Positions 27,451 to 35,650 of a stretch of 43,939 nt of DNA are shown piece by piece. Source of the stretch: an uncultured Flammeovirgaceae bacterium (lineage in GTDB: Bacteria; Bacteroidota; Bacteroidia; Cytophagales; Cyclobacteriaceae); the NCBI GenBank assembly GCA_937899105.1, contig CALBPF010000088.1, forward strand, positions 1 to 43,939. Reading direction: 5' to 3'. The position numbers and the translations under genes were made by a program. The notes under the pieces are model-generated. The model was not told the DNA's origin and did not search any database. It worked only from the letters and a program-made list of their open reading frames with translations. How positions within the stretch are numbered: the stretch's first letter is position 1; each line of letters begins with the position of its first letter.

Positions 27451-27480
27451 CCGAACTGTAAGAAAACTGCACTGAATCGG
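27451..27480 (-). promoter_or_regulatory. Predicted LytTR-type operator of microprotein A
   Basis: Two 9-bp half-sites read on the minus strand: ccgattcag (27472-27480) and acagttcgg (27451-27459), exactly 21 bp apart. The second matches the published LytTR half-site consensus [TA][AC][CA]GTTN[AG][TG] at all positions. The proximal half-site is 46 nt from the ATG, as in copies B and C. Confidence 0.6.
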
Positions 27481-27536
27481 GAAAAAGGATGACTGAGATT
27501 ATCGCAAAGGTAAGACTGGATTCAGTATTTTGAACT

Positions 27537-28031
27537 TCAAACCGATGGGATATGGTGTTTATTAATGATCTCATCAACGGTAGCTTCACGGACGTTCAAA
27601 ACAACCCCTGAGAAATACAAGACCTTTCCGGCCATAAAGTGATTAAAATCAACTCTTACGGTATTTACATCAAACTCTAGGATTTTACCCGTGTGATTAT
27701 CGCCCTGATCATCGGTTATAGTCACTTGCTGATTAATCTGAAGAAGGTCTTGAGGTATCTCTCCATAGACCTCAAATGCCTTTCGTGGAACATTAACTAT
27801 GTTGTCTTCTCTGGGACCTCCATACGCTTCTTCTACAGGCAAAATGAACTTGAAAGAATCTCCAGACCTTAAACCATGAATGTTACGCTCAAAAGCGGGT
27901 AGCAAATTACCGTTGCCAAACAGAAACTCAAAAGGGTATTTCTCATTCATTACCTCCATTAATTCGCCAAACTGATCGTTTTCTCTCAGCTCGTACTTTA
28001 CTGTGACAACTGTATTGGTGTCTATTCGCAT
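27537..28031 (-). CDS. FKBP-type peptidyl-prolyl isomerase, SlyD-like
   Basis: 164 residues, cytoplasmic. The split FKBP domain is clear: TVVTVKYELREND, then PFEFLFGNGNLLPAFERNIHGLRSG (the L-P-x-x-E-x-x-I/L-x-G-L-x-x-G-D core), F-x-L-P-V-E-E-A-Y-G, an insert-in-flap domain about residues 75-125 (chaperone part) and the closing VDFNHFMAGKVLYF strand. This is the SlyD plan, but the C-terminus lacks the His-rich nickel-binding tail of E. coli SlyD, so it is a folding helper rather than a nickel store. It lies between microproteins B and A on the same strand, each with its own predicted operator. Confidence 0.88.
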   Translation of the reverse strand: MRIDTNTVVTVKYELRENDQFGELMEVMNEKYPFEFLFGNGNLLPAFERNIHGLRSGDSFKFILPVEEAYGGPREDNIVNVPRKAFEVYGEIPQDLLQINQQVTITDDQGDNHTGKILEFDVNTVRVDFNHFMAGKVLYFSGVVLNVREATVDEIINKHHIPSV

Positions 28032-28142
28032 GGAATACTTAATCCTAATTAATTAAGTGCAAAAGAAGGATTTTATTTTAAAATGGAGGTACTTAAAGTA
28101 ATGTTGGTTTAAGAACATCAAAGACAGGCTAAATTAGGTCAT

Positions 28143-28238
28143 TTATAGAATAACCAAGATAACCGCAACAGTAACCAACCCCAGAAAAATCATTCCTGTT
28201 TCAAATCGGGTTTTCATATGTCTTTGCGATGTAATCAT
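28143..28238 (-). CDS. 31-residue membrane microprotein, copy B
   Basis: It begins MITSQRHMKTRFETG and ends in the helix MIFLGLVTVAVILVIL, then TAA. Compared with copy C, about nine codons differ only at synonymous positions (ATT/ATC, TTT/TTC, CTG/CTT, GGG/GGA and others) against five conservative or C-terminal amino-acid changes, which is the mark of selection on the protein. It is divergent from the membrane LytTR gene (28417), and the LytTR-type operator lies between them. The leader before the ATG is acatttacaac. SlyD follows 111 nt downstream. Function unknown. Confidence 0.8.
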   Translation of the reverse strand: MITSQRHMKTRFETGMIFLGLVTVAVILVIL

Positions 28239-28280
28239 GTTGTAAATGTCTTAAACCGAATAAACTTCATCAACTCGAAT

Positions 28281-28313
28281 CGACTGAAATGTTATATAAA
28301 CCGACTGAAACGG
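28281..28313 (-). promoter_or_regulatory. Predicted LytTR-type operator between microprotein B and the LytTR gene
   Basis: Minus-strand half-sites ccgtttcag (28305-28313) and acatttcag (28284-28292) are 21 bp apart, with the proximal one 46 nt from the microprotein ATG. On the plus strand the same region shows a perfect 9-bp direct repeat cgactgaaa at 28281-28289 and 28302-28310, again a 21-bp period. The position suggests control of the microprotein and possibly autoregulation of the LytTR gene. Confidence 0.6.
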
Positions 28314-28416
28314 GAGATAGAATACCCAAACAGTAGGAAACCAGCTTGGTCGCGGTTACGTTTGTTGGACTTATACGTAGGACATTCGGCTAGTTGTAAG
28401 AAACACATCATATTAC

Positions 28417-29265
28417 ATGTCACTCCTTTCAAAACCATTCCCAATTAGCGCTGACCTAGCCTCAGATATCAAAATTATAGTGCTTGCTATTTTATTCCCA
28501 CCTCTGTTTATTGCTTTTGTTCAGCCTCTTGGCATTGTATCAGGGTTTGAGCCTTCGTTTTATGGATGGTTAGCCGTAGGTGGTTTCGGTTTGGTAAGTG
28601 GGGTGGTTACTTTAATTTTCGGAGTACTATTACCAACCTTATTCAGCCGGTTTTTTGAAGAATTAAAGATAGCAGGAGCTATTTTATATTATCTGTCCTT
28701 TTTTATTGTCATTGCCTCCGCCAATTACTTTTATAAAACTTATTTCGAGGGTGTATATGCATTTGTTTGGTCTGAATATTTGGATGTGGTTAAATACACG
28801 TTTCTTATTGGCATTTTTCCACTGACTCTCAGTGTTTTTTGGATCTATCAGAAACGGCTTAGCAAAAACCTTAAGATCGCCGAGTCAATTAATAGCTCTA
28901 TTATAGAAACAATGAACCACGGCAATCTCATCATACAGGGCGAAGGTGAAAATGATGTGCTAAGACTTAGAACAGACGACTTTTTGTTTGCCGAAAGCAC
29001 AGATAATTACGTTACCATTTACTTTGTAAATAATAGTTCCGTATCCAAAAAATTATTGAGAATATCTTTAAAGTCCCTTGAAACTCAATTTGCAGAATTC
29101 CCACATTTGGTAAGGACTCATCGTTCATTCATTGCCAATATTTTTAACGTGATCCAGGCAGAGGGTAACAGCCGTGGACTGACGCTGAGTTTGAAGTATA
29201 CAAATCACCGCATTGCAGTGAGCCGAAAGCACATTTCATTGGTCACCGGACTTATGAAATCGTAG
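28417..29265 (+). CDS. Membrane-anchored LytTR-family transcription regulator
   Basis: 282 residues. Four transmembrane helices (about 18-36, 50-72, 86-105, 124-143) are followed by a short linker and a LytTR DNA-binding domain (about 175-278) with the family landmarks FAESTDNYVTIYF, LVRTHRSFIANI and HRIAVSRKH. There is no receiver domain, so the membrane part must be the sensor: the membrane-LytTR type common in Bacteroidota. It starts 178 bp from the divergent microprotein B, and a LytTR-type direct repeat lies between them. I infer that it regulates the microprotein family and perhaps itself. The CocE/NonD hydrolase gene follows 91 nt downstream, preceded by another direct repeat. Confidence 0.9.
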   Translation: MSLLSKPFPISADLASDIKIIVLAILFPPLFIAFVQPLGIVSGFEPSFYGWLAVGGFGLVSGVVTLIFGVLLPTLFSRFFEELKIAGAILYYLSFFIVIASANYFYKTYFEGVYAFVWSEYLDVVKYTFLIGIFPLTLSVFWIYQKRLSKNLKIAESINSSIIETMNHGNLIIQGEGENDVLRLRTDDFLFAESTDNYVTIYFVNNSSVSKKLLRISLKSLETQFAEFPHLVRTHRSFIANIFNVIQAEGNSRGLTLSLKYTNHRIAVSRKHISLVTGLMKS

Positions 29266-29271
29266 TAACCA

Positions 29272-29304
29272 TCCCAAACGTCCCTCACTCGTCCCAAATA
29301 TCCC
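29272..29304. promoter_or_regulatory. 20-bp-period direct repeat upstream of the CocE/NonD gene
   Basis: The 13-bp unit TCCCAAAyrTCCC occurs at 29272-29284 and 29292-29304. On the minus strand its cores read acgtttggg and atatttggg, similar to the acagttggg half-site of microprotein C, but the period is 20 and not 21 and the orientation relative to the gene is reversed. A protein-binding site is likely; LytTR as the binder is only a guess. Confidence 0.4.
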
Positions 29305-29356
29305 AAAACAACTCCATTCTTTAATCTCAATCCTTTGAGATGACAAGATTTGGACT

Positions 29357-30973
29357 ATGAAGAAAATATTCCTCTTATGCCTTCTATTGTCACCGCTGTT
29401 TGTCGTGGCTCAAAATTCTACCGAGGTCTCTGTAGAGATGAAAGATGGTATTATACTTAAAGCAGACCTCTACGCTCCAAATGACTTGATAAAAGGACCT
29501 GTTATCCTGATCAGAACCCCATACCAGAAAGAAGGAATGAAACCAATTGCAGAATATTTTTCCTCGAAGGGCTATTATGTTGTAGTGCAGGATGTACGAG
29601 GGAAGTGCGGATCGGGAGGTGAGTTTGTTCCTTTTCTCAGAGAGCGTACCGACGGTGAAGCGACTTTAGACTGGCTCGCAGAACAACCATGGAATAACGG
29701 GAATATCGGCCTATGGGGTTCTTCTTATTTAGGCTACAGCGCCTTGACATTGAGCGCTTCTGAAAACACACAGGTAAAAAGTATTTTTCATATGTCCGGA
29801 TGGCTGGATGGTACCGAAGTCAACACACAGGGGGGTGCATTTCATCAAAGCCTCGTCATTCCATGGCTGATTTTGGAAGGCCAACGCTTGCAAAAGAATG
29901 TGAAAAAGATGGATCTGGAGAAACTGTTGACACATACTCCTACTTCTGAGGCTCTTCCCAATATGTTCTTTACGCTTGAAAACGGAGATTCCATTCATTT
30001 GAGTAAATTGAATATCAACCATGATAACTTCCCATTCGGGAATTCTAAGATTCCTATTTTTCATTACACCGGATGGTATGACTTTGTCTTACCGGGAGTG
30101 CTCTCTGTATATGAAGAATTTATAAAAAAATCTACGGGTGATCAATATCTGACTATCGGTCCATGGTATCATAACCAAGCCTACGGTAGTGATATTTCAG
30201 TGGGTGAGTATGAACTTCCGAAGCATGCACAGACCAGTCTAGGTATCCTTTTGGACGAGACTTTAGCTTGGTTTGATCATACTTTAAAGGGTAAAGGGTT
30301 TAGCACACCTTCTGTTGAGTACTATGTTTTGTTTAAAGACGAATGGAAAAGCTCCTCAACTTGGCCTCCTTCAGGTGGAGTATCTAAAACTATGTATCTC
30401 ACTGATGGAAGTTTAACTCAAAATTCACAAGCACCAGTCTCCTCCAACTCATTTATATACAACCCCGAAAACCCGGTCCCTACCTGGGGAGGTGCGAATT
30501 TCCATTTCTTCATGGACGTTATGGGGATTAAAGAACAGTCGACAGTCGAATCTAGGGCGGATGTTCTGACCTTCACATCTTCGGCCTACAAAAAGGACAA
30601 AACGTATGCGGGTCCTGTACACCTGGAGTTATTCTATAAAAGCGAAGGTCAAGCCACCGATTTTACAGCTAAACTGACGGTAGTGGATGAATTAGGCCAA
30701 TCCTGGAACGTCAGTGAAGGCATTATCCGCATTCCAAAAACGCAGAATAACATTAACAAGACCACCATCGCACTGAATGACGTCGCCTTTGAAGTAAAGA
30801 AAGGATGGAAGCTACGAATACAAATAAGCAGTAGCAATTTTCCCAAGTTCAATAGAAACCCCAATACCGGAATAAACCCTATGGACGCAACAACATTTAT
30901 CCCAGTTAAACAAACCATTTATCATGGAAAAGAATACCCTACACACATCACAATCTATGAAGTTCCTCAGTAA
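29357..30973 (+). CDS. CocE/NonD family serine hydrolase (X-Pro dipeptidyl-peptidase S15-like)
   Basis: 538 residues with signal peptide MKKIFLLCLLLSPLFVVAQ. The alpha/beta-hydrolase core has the S15/CocE nucleophile elbow GSSYLG with S123, and the oxyanion-side block DVRGKCGSGGEF upstream. GWYDFVLPG near residue 240 probably carries the catalytic Asp, and GPWYHN near 272 the catalytic His. The C-terminal jelly-roll (about 370-535, with the WKLRIQISSSNFPKFNRN motif) is the usual CocE third domain. Substrates in the family are acyl-proline peptides, esters or beta-lactam esters; unknown here. The stop overlaps the start of the following TPR gene, so the two are co-transcribed. Confidence 0.88.
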   Translation: MKKIFLLCLLLSPLFVVAQNSTEVSVEMKDGIILKADLYAPNDLIKGPVILIRTPYQKEGMKPIAEYFSSKGYYVVVQDVRGKCGSGGEFVPFLRERTDGEATLDWLAEQPWNNGNIGLWGSSYLGYSALTLSASENTQVKSIFHMSGWLDGTEVNTQGGAFHQSLVIPWLILEGQRLQKNVKKMDLEKLLTHTPTSEALPNMFFTLENGDSIHLSKLNINHDNFPFGNSKIPIFHYTGWYDFVLPGVLSVYEEFIKKSTGDQYLTIGPWYHNQAYGSDISVGEYELPKHAQTSLGILLDETLAWFDHTLKGKGFSTPSVEYYVLFKDEWKSSSTWPPSGGVSKTMYLTDGSLTQNSQAPVSSNSFIYNPENPVPTWGGANFHFFMDVMGIKEQSTVESRADVLTFTSSAYKKDKTYAGPVHLELFYKSEGQATDFTAKLTVVDELGQSWNVSEGIIRIPKTQNNINKTTIALNDVAFEVKKGWKLRIQISSSNFPKFNRNPNTGINPMDATTFIPVKQTIYHGKEYPTHITIYEVPQ

Positions 30974-31832
30974 GGCCTGCCTTATCATCTGCTCTCTTTT
31001 AGCGGAAATTTCTTATTCTCAAACGGAGAATAAAAGTTTCAATCAAGGTAAAAGTTGGTATGACCAAGGTGAATACCCAAAAGCTGTAGAGGCATTTGAG
31101 CAAGCTGTAAAGCAATCTCCAAATAATGCAGATTATTATTATTGGCTGGGCGCGGCGAATATCGGAGCACTGGATAAAGCTAGTTTCTTTCAAAAGGCTA
31201 CATTCGCCTTTGACGCCAAATCAAATTTATTGAAGGCAATTGATCTTGACCCAAAGCATGTATCCGCCAGGGTGACGTTGGCCAATTATTATATTCAGGC
31301 TCCAGCAATTGCAGGAGGCAGTTATTCAAAAGCGCTGGAACAGGCCGATGAGATAAAGAAAATTGATCTTTTTAAAGGGGTTGAAATTGAAGCGTTGGTC
31401 TACCTGAATGATGAAGAATACGATAAAGCTGAGCAACTATATGTAAATATGATTCGTGATGGTACTAACAATAAGAAAGTGTACTATCGGCTTTCCGTAA
31501 TTAGCATAAGCAGAAAAGACTTTAAACAAGCCATTAATTATTGTAAGAAGTCTATTGAAGTTTACCCCGACTATTTAATGGGCTACTACCAGTTTGGAAA
31601 GGTCGCATCGTTGGGGAACATCGAGCTAAAATCGGGGATAACACATTTAAACAAATACATACAAAGTGATTATCAATCCGGGCTTCCTAAGAAACACTGG
31701 GCTTATTTCAGGCTAGGAGAAATATACAGGAGCCTTAAAAAACCACTAGAGGCTAAAAAATCTTACGAACAGGCGCTGGAGATTAAAGGCGATTTCAACG
31801 AAGCAAAACAAGCGCTTAAAAAGCTTGATTAA
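30957..31832 (+). CDS. Exported TPR protein
   Basis: 291 residues from the ATG at 30957, which gives signal peptide MKFLSKACLIICSLLAEISYSQ; an earlier in-frame ATG at 30924 only adds residues inside the CocE gene. It overlaps the CocE stop by 17 nt. At least five TPRs: GKSWYDQGEYPKAVEAFEQA, the 60-90 region, YDKAEQLYVNMI, DFKQAINYCKKSIEVYP and RLGEIYRSLKKPLEAKKSYE. Predicted periplasmic scaffold, probably for the CocE hydrolase encoded just upstream (inference). Convergent with microprotein C, whose stop is 24 nt away. Confidence 0.82.
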   Translation: MKFLSKACLIICSLLAEISYSQTENKSFNQGKSWYDQGEYPKAVEAFEQAVKQSPNNADYYYWLGAANIGALDKASFFQKATFAFDAKSNLLKAIDLDPKHVSARVTLANYYIQAPAIAGGSYSKALEQADEIKKIDLFKGVEIEALVYLNDEEYDKAEQLYVNMIRDGTNNKKVYYRLSVISISRKDFKQAINYCKKSIEVYPDYLMGYYQFGKVASLGNIELKSGITHLNKYIQSDYQSGLPKKHWAYFRLGEIYRSLKKPLEAKKSYEQALEIKGDFNEAKQALKKLD

Positions 31833-31856
31833 AAGCACAAGGGATATGAGATCTCC

Positions 31857-31952
31857 TTATAGTGCAATTATAATAACCGCCACTGTGGCCAATCCAAGGA
31901 AGATCATTCCTGTTTCGAATCGGGTTTTCATATGTTTTTGCGATGTGATCAT
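31857..31952 (-). CDS. 31-residue membrane microprotein, copy C
   Basis: It begins MITSQKHMKTRFETG and ends in the helix MIFLGLATVAVIIIAL, then TAA. It is nearly identical in protein to copy B, with most nucleotide changes at third codon positions. The leader before the ATG is acatttacatc, and the operator lies at the same distance as in A and B. It sits downstream of polA on the same strand but with its own predicted promoter, and is convergent with the TPR gene. Function unknown. Confidence 0.8.
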   Translation of the reverse strand: MITSQKHMKTRFETGMIFLGLATVAVIIIAL

Positions 31953-31997
31953 GATGTAAATGTTCATGACAATTAACACACCTACAATTTAGAATAA

Positions 31998-32027
31998 CCC
32001 AACTGTTATAAAAGTCTGCTGAATCGG
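31998..32027 (-). promoter_or_regulatory. Predicted LytTR-type operator of microprotein C
   Basis: Half-sites ccgattcag (32019-32027) and acagttggg (31998-32006) on the minus strand, 21 bp apart and 46 nt from the ATG. The second half-site matches the LytTR consensus at all nine positions. The first is identical to that of copy A, although the 34-nt spacer before the leader has diverged. Confidence 0.6.
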
Positions 32028-32065
32028 GAAATTGGTTAACTGAATTATGTAAGCTATGTCTAAAA

Positions 32066-34855
32066 TTAATGCGCCTTTAGCCAGTTCTCACCTATTCCGG
32101 CCTCCACTTCCATTGGCACTTCCAGGTTCACCGCAGACATCATTAATTTCACCACGTTTTCCTTCATTGTGTCCACTTCTCCTTTTGGCACTTCAAAAAC
32201 CAATTCATCATGTACTTGCATGATCATCTTTGATTTAAGCTTTTCTGCTTGAAGCCAATTATGAATATTGACCATAGCTATTTTTATGATATCGGCAGCG
32301 CTTCCTTGAATGGGTGCGTTGATAGCATTGCGCTCTGCATACCCGCGCATGGTAGCATTTCTGGAATTAATGTCTCGCAGGTAGCGTCTTCTGCCCATTA
32401 TCGTTTCTACATACTCTTTTTCCTTAGCCTTTTGTTTGGATTCGTCCATGTACCTTTTGATACCGGGAAATTCTTCAAAATAAGCTTTAATAATATCGGC
32501 TGCTTCTGAACGAGGGATATTCAAATTTTGAGAAAGCCCAAAAGCCGAAATTCCATAGATAATACCAAAGTTAACTTCCTTCGCCTTTCTGCGCATTGTA
32601 GGATCTACTTCTTCCAAAGGAACTTTGAAAACCTTCGCTGCAGTAGTTGCATGAATATCCCGCCCATTTTTAAATGCATCTATCATGGGTTCATCCTTAG
32701 CAAAAGATGCCGCTAGACGAAGTTCGATTTGAGAGTAATCAGCGGATAGAAGTACATAATCTTCATCTGCCGGCACAAAGGCTTTACGTATTTCACGCCC
32801 TTTCGGAGTTCGTATAGGTATATTTTGCAGGTTCGGGTTATTTGAACTTAATCTACCTGTGGCAGCAACTGCCTGGTTATAGTCTGTATGAATTCGATCA
32901 TCTGCAGGACTTACCATTTTTGGCAGCGCGTCTACGTAGGTGGATTTTAGCTTCTGATACTCCCTGAATTCTAAAATCTTAGCCGCAATTTCATGCTGAT
33001 TTGCCAGCTTGCTCAATATCTCCTCGCCTGTAGCATACTGCCCGGTTTTCGTCTTTTTCGGTTTGTCTACTAACTTTAGTTCATCAAAAAGTACTTCCCC
33101 CAATTGCTTTGGAGAAGCAATGTTGAACTCATGCCCGGCTATTTTAAATATTTCCTCCTGCGCTTTTAGACTTTCCTCCTGAAGCTCTTTGGACATAGAG
33201 GCCAGCGCCTCCTCATCTATTTTAACTCCCTCAAATTCCATCTGCGCCAGCACATTTACCAGCGGCAGTTCTATTTCATTTAATAACTTGGTAAAACCTT
33301 CTTTATCAATTTCTGCCGCTATTTTTTGCTTCAGTTGAAGTGTAATGTCGGCGTCTTCACACGCATAGTCCTTAACTTCAGAAGGCTTTAAATCAGCCAT
33401 ATTCTTTTGATTTTTACCTTTGGGGCCAAGGACTTTCTCTATGGATACAGGAGAATAGTGCAGATACTGCTCGGCAAGCACGTCCATACTATGTTTGGTT
33501 TCCGGCTCTATAATATAGTGAGCCAACATTGTATCGAATATGGGACCGGCTACATGTAGCCCATATTTTTTTAAGACGAGGATGTCGTATTTAATATTTT
33601 GCCCAATTTTTAAAGTTCCAGGGTTTTCTAAGGCTTCAGACAAAATGCTCATGGTTATCTTGGCCTTATCCATATCTAAAGAAATGGGAATATAAAATGC
33701 CTCCCCTTTTTCATAAGAAATAGCCACACCAACTACCTTCGCCTCAACGGCATCAATGCCTGTTGTTTCCGTATCGAAGCAAAACTCCTTTTGCTGATTT
33801 AGCTCTTTTATAAAGTCCTCAATTTCGCGCTCTTCAGTTAGTAACTGATAGTTGTGTTGTGTTGATTCAATAGTGTCATGTGCCTTCTGTGGCCCTTCTT
33901 CCAGTTCAATGGCTTCCTTGCTGGCCTGGCTAAACATATCTAACTGGCCGCTAGAATTGGTCGAGTTACCCAGGTCTTGATTAAATACCCGTTTCATGAT
34001 AGTTTTGAATTCGAGTTCATCAAAGATGGGCGTCAGCTTTTCCTCGTCTGGTCCATCGTATACAAGGCTCTCTTCATTAAACTCAATGGGAACTTCCACA
34101 TTGATCGTGGCTAATTCTTTGGAAAGAATGCCCTGCTGGCCAAATTCCTGTATTTTTTTTTGCTGTGCTCCCTTGAGCTCGTCAACGTTGGCAACAATGC
34201 CTTCTACACTACCAAACTCCTTTAACAACTTTGAGGCCGTTTTTGGACCAATCCCTGGAATTCCGGGAATATTATCTACACTATCACCTTGAAGGCCGAG
34301 CATATCTATTACTTGATCCACACGTTCAATATCCCACTTCGCCAATACATCAGGAATACCCATCACATCTACCGCATTGCCCATGTAGGCAGGTTTGTAA
34401 AGAAAAATATGGTCCTCTACAAGCTGGCCAAAATCTTTATCAGGCGTCATCATATAAACCTCAAACCCATTCTTAGCAGCCTTTTTTGCCAAGGTTCCGA
34501 TGATGTCATCGGCTTCATAACCGTCCAATTCCAGGATAGGAATATTGAACCCTCTCAAAATATCTTTGACAATAGGAATACCTATCTTAATATCTTCAGG
34601 AGTTTCCTCCCTATTGGATTTATATTCTTCAAACTGCTCATGACGAAAGGTTGGCGCCGGCGTATCAAATGCCACAGCTATATGTGTAGGTTCCTGTTTT
34701 TGCAACACCTCCAACAAAGTGTTTGTAAAACCAAACATAACTCCTGTATTAATACCCTTAGAGCTAATCCTTGGGTTTTGACTGAAAGCGAAATGCGCTC
34801 GATAGATCAATGCATAGGCATCGAGCAGAAATAGTTTTTTGGAAGGTATACTCAT
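32066..34855 (-). CDS. polA: DNA polymerase I
   Basis: 929 residues, the normal full length. Residues 1-290 are the 5'-3' exonuclease (LLDAYALIYRAHFAF, AFDTPAPTFRHEQFEEYKSNR, DGYEADDIIGTLA, TPDKDFGQLV, GIPGIGPKTASKLL). About 340-530 is the 3'-5' exonuclease with intact DxE (D361, E363 in FDTETTG), NIKYD and YACEDAD, so proofreading should be active, unlike in some Gram-positive PolA. About 560-929 is the polymerase with motif A DYSQIELRLAA, motif B RRKAKEVNFGIIYGIS and motif C QVHDELVFEVP. Functions in Okazaki fragment processing and repair. Transcribed alone; microprotein C lies about 110 nt downstream with its own operator. Confidence 0.97.
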   Translation of the reverse strand: MSIPSKKLFLLDAYALIYRAHFAFSQNPRISSKGINTGVMFGFTNTLLEVLQKQEPTHIAVAFDTPAPTFRHEQFEEYKSNREETPEDIKIGIPIVKDILRGFNIPILELDGYEADDIIGTLAKKAAKNGFEVYMMTPDKDFGQLVEDHIFLYKPAYMGNAVDVMGIPDVLAKWDIERVDQVIDMLGLQGDSVDNIPGIPGIGPKTASKLLKEFGSVEGIVANVDELKGAQQKKIQEFGQQGILSKELATINVEVPIEFNEESLVYDGPDEEKLTPIFDELEFKTIMKRVFNQDLGNSTNSSGQLDMFSQASKEAIELEEGPQKAHDTIESTQHNYQLLTEEREIEDFIKELNQQKEFCFDTETTGIDAVEAKVVGVAISYEKGEAFYIPISLDMDKAKITMSILSEALENPGTLKIGQNIKYDILVLKKYGLHVAGPIFDTMLAHYIIEPETKHSMDVLAEQYLHYSPVSIEKVLGPKGKNQKNMADLKPSEVKDYACEDADITLQLKQKIAAEIDKEGFTKLLNEIELPLVNVLAQMEFEGVKIDEEALASMSKELQEESLKAQEEIFKIAGHEFNIASPKQLGEVLFDELKLVDKPKKTKTGQYATGEEILSKLANQHEIAAKILEFREYQKLKSTYVDALPKMVSPADDRIHTDYNQAVAATGRLSSNNPNLQNIPIRTPKGREIRKAFVPADEDYVLLSADYSQIELRLAASFAKDEPMIDAFKNGRDIHATTAAKVFKVPLEEVDPTMRRKAKEVNFGIIYGISAFGLSQNLNIPRSEAADIIKAYFEEFPGIKRYMDESKQKAKEKEYVETIMGRRRYLRDINSRNATMRGYAERNAINAPIQGSAADIIKIAMVNIHNWLQAEKLKSKMIMQVHDELVFEVPKGEVDTMKENVVKLMMSAVNLEVPMEVEAGIGENWLKAH

Positions 34856-35120
34856 GCCTTTAAAGGTAGTTATCTGGGTAGTATTAAGATTAGAAATATA
34901 CCACTTATTTCAAGCAAGATTCTTTAACCATCTTGTTTAAACCTTTCATATTAGATCCTTTAAAATGGAATAATATGTTTCAAGTTCGGCTAATTCAAAA
35001 TAAGTATTACCAAGAAATAAATCAGATTAATGGTCTTCCGGTTTAACGCCCTTCAGCTTTTTACTCCAGGCTAAGAATCAATAAATCGACCAGACGAGTT
35101 AAGCGCTTAAACTATTTACA

Positions 35121-35579
35121 TTATCGAAGTCGGGCATATTGTATATAATCAGTGCATGGAGGTTCAATATTTGAATTCTTCATAGATAATGCAAGCTGAC
35201 CTCTGTAGTACGTACTATTTTCCAAGACATGTGTAATAATCTCCCTTATGGTGCTTTCATATCGTTTCCCCTGCGAGTTTTTATAAAAAATCATCTCCTC
35301 AAAAGTTTGAAATTGGTGTTCCTCAAGATAGATAGACCAATTGGTAGAGCTTTCCATCGTCATAGTTCTTAATTCCCGAAGCTTATATTTTTCCCATAAT
35401 GGAAAGGGTGAGGTAGGCAAATCTTTGATGCGATTTAACCAAACAATCTGATTACTGATAATGTGGCTGAATAACGTCAATAAATTGTCATCGCTAACCT
35501 CATTTTCCTCTAGAGTTATTAACATCAGCTGATTGGCCCAATCGTTAAATCTTATTAGATCTTTAAAGTGATTTTTCAT
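35121..35579 (-). CDS. DinB-like four-helix protein with degenerate metal site
   Basis: 152 residues with the DinB/YfiT pattern: FNDWANQLML at helix 1, LFSHIISNQIVWLNRI at helix 2 (H39 is the first metal ligand), and HVLENSTYYRGQLA at helix 4. In the family that last motif is H-V-x-N-H-x-x-Y-H-R-G-Q, where the second and third His bind metal. Here they are N121 and Y125, so the normal three-His site is not formed. Family members are thiol or damage-related transferases or isomerases; this one has probably lost metal-dependent activity or uses another site. It stands alone, with 265 bp of unannotated sequence between it and polA. Confidence 0.75.
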   Translation of the reverse strand: MKNHFKDLIRFNDWANQLMLITLEENEVSDDNLLTLFSHIISNQIVWLNRIKDLPTSPFPLWEKYKLRELRTMTMESSTNWSIYLEEHQFQTFEEMIFYKNSQGKRYESTIREIITHVLENSTYYRGQLALSMKNSNIEPPCTDYIQYARLR

Positions 35580-35650
35580 AGTTCAATCGTTCAGTAAGCC
35601 ATTAGATAATGACGCAATTTGCAGTCTTCGCTAATCTAGGCATTTATCTT

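Noticed and set aside
29729..30064. Antisense open frames of about 100 codons within the CocE gene
   Set aside because: Shadow frames of a well-supported gene, with no independent start context or domain.
35099..35110. Perfect palindrome ttaagcgcttaa downstream of the DinB-like gene
   Set aside because: No T-tract on either side and too short to call a terminator or operator.
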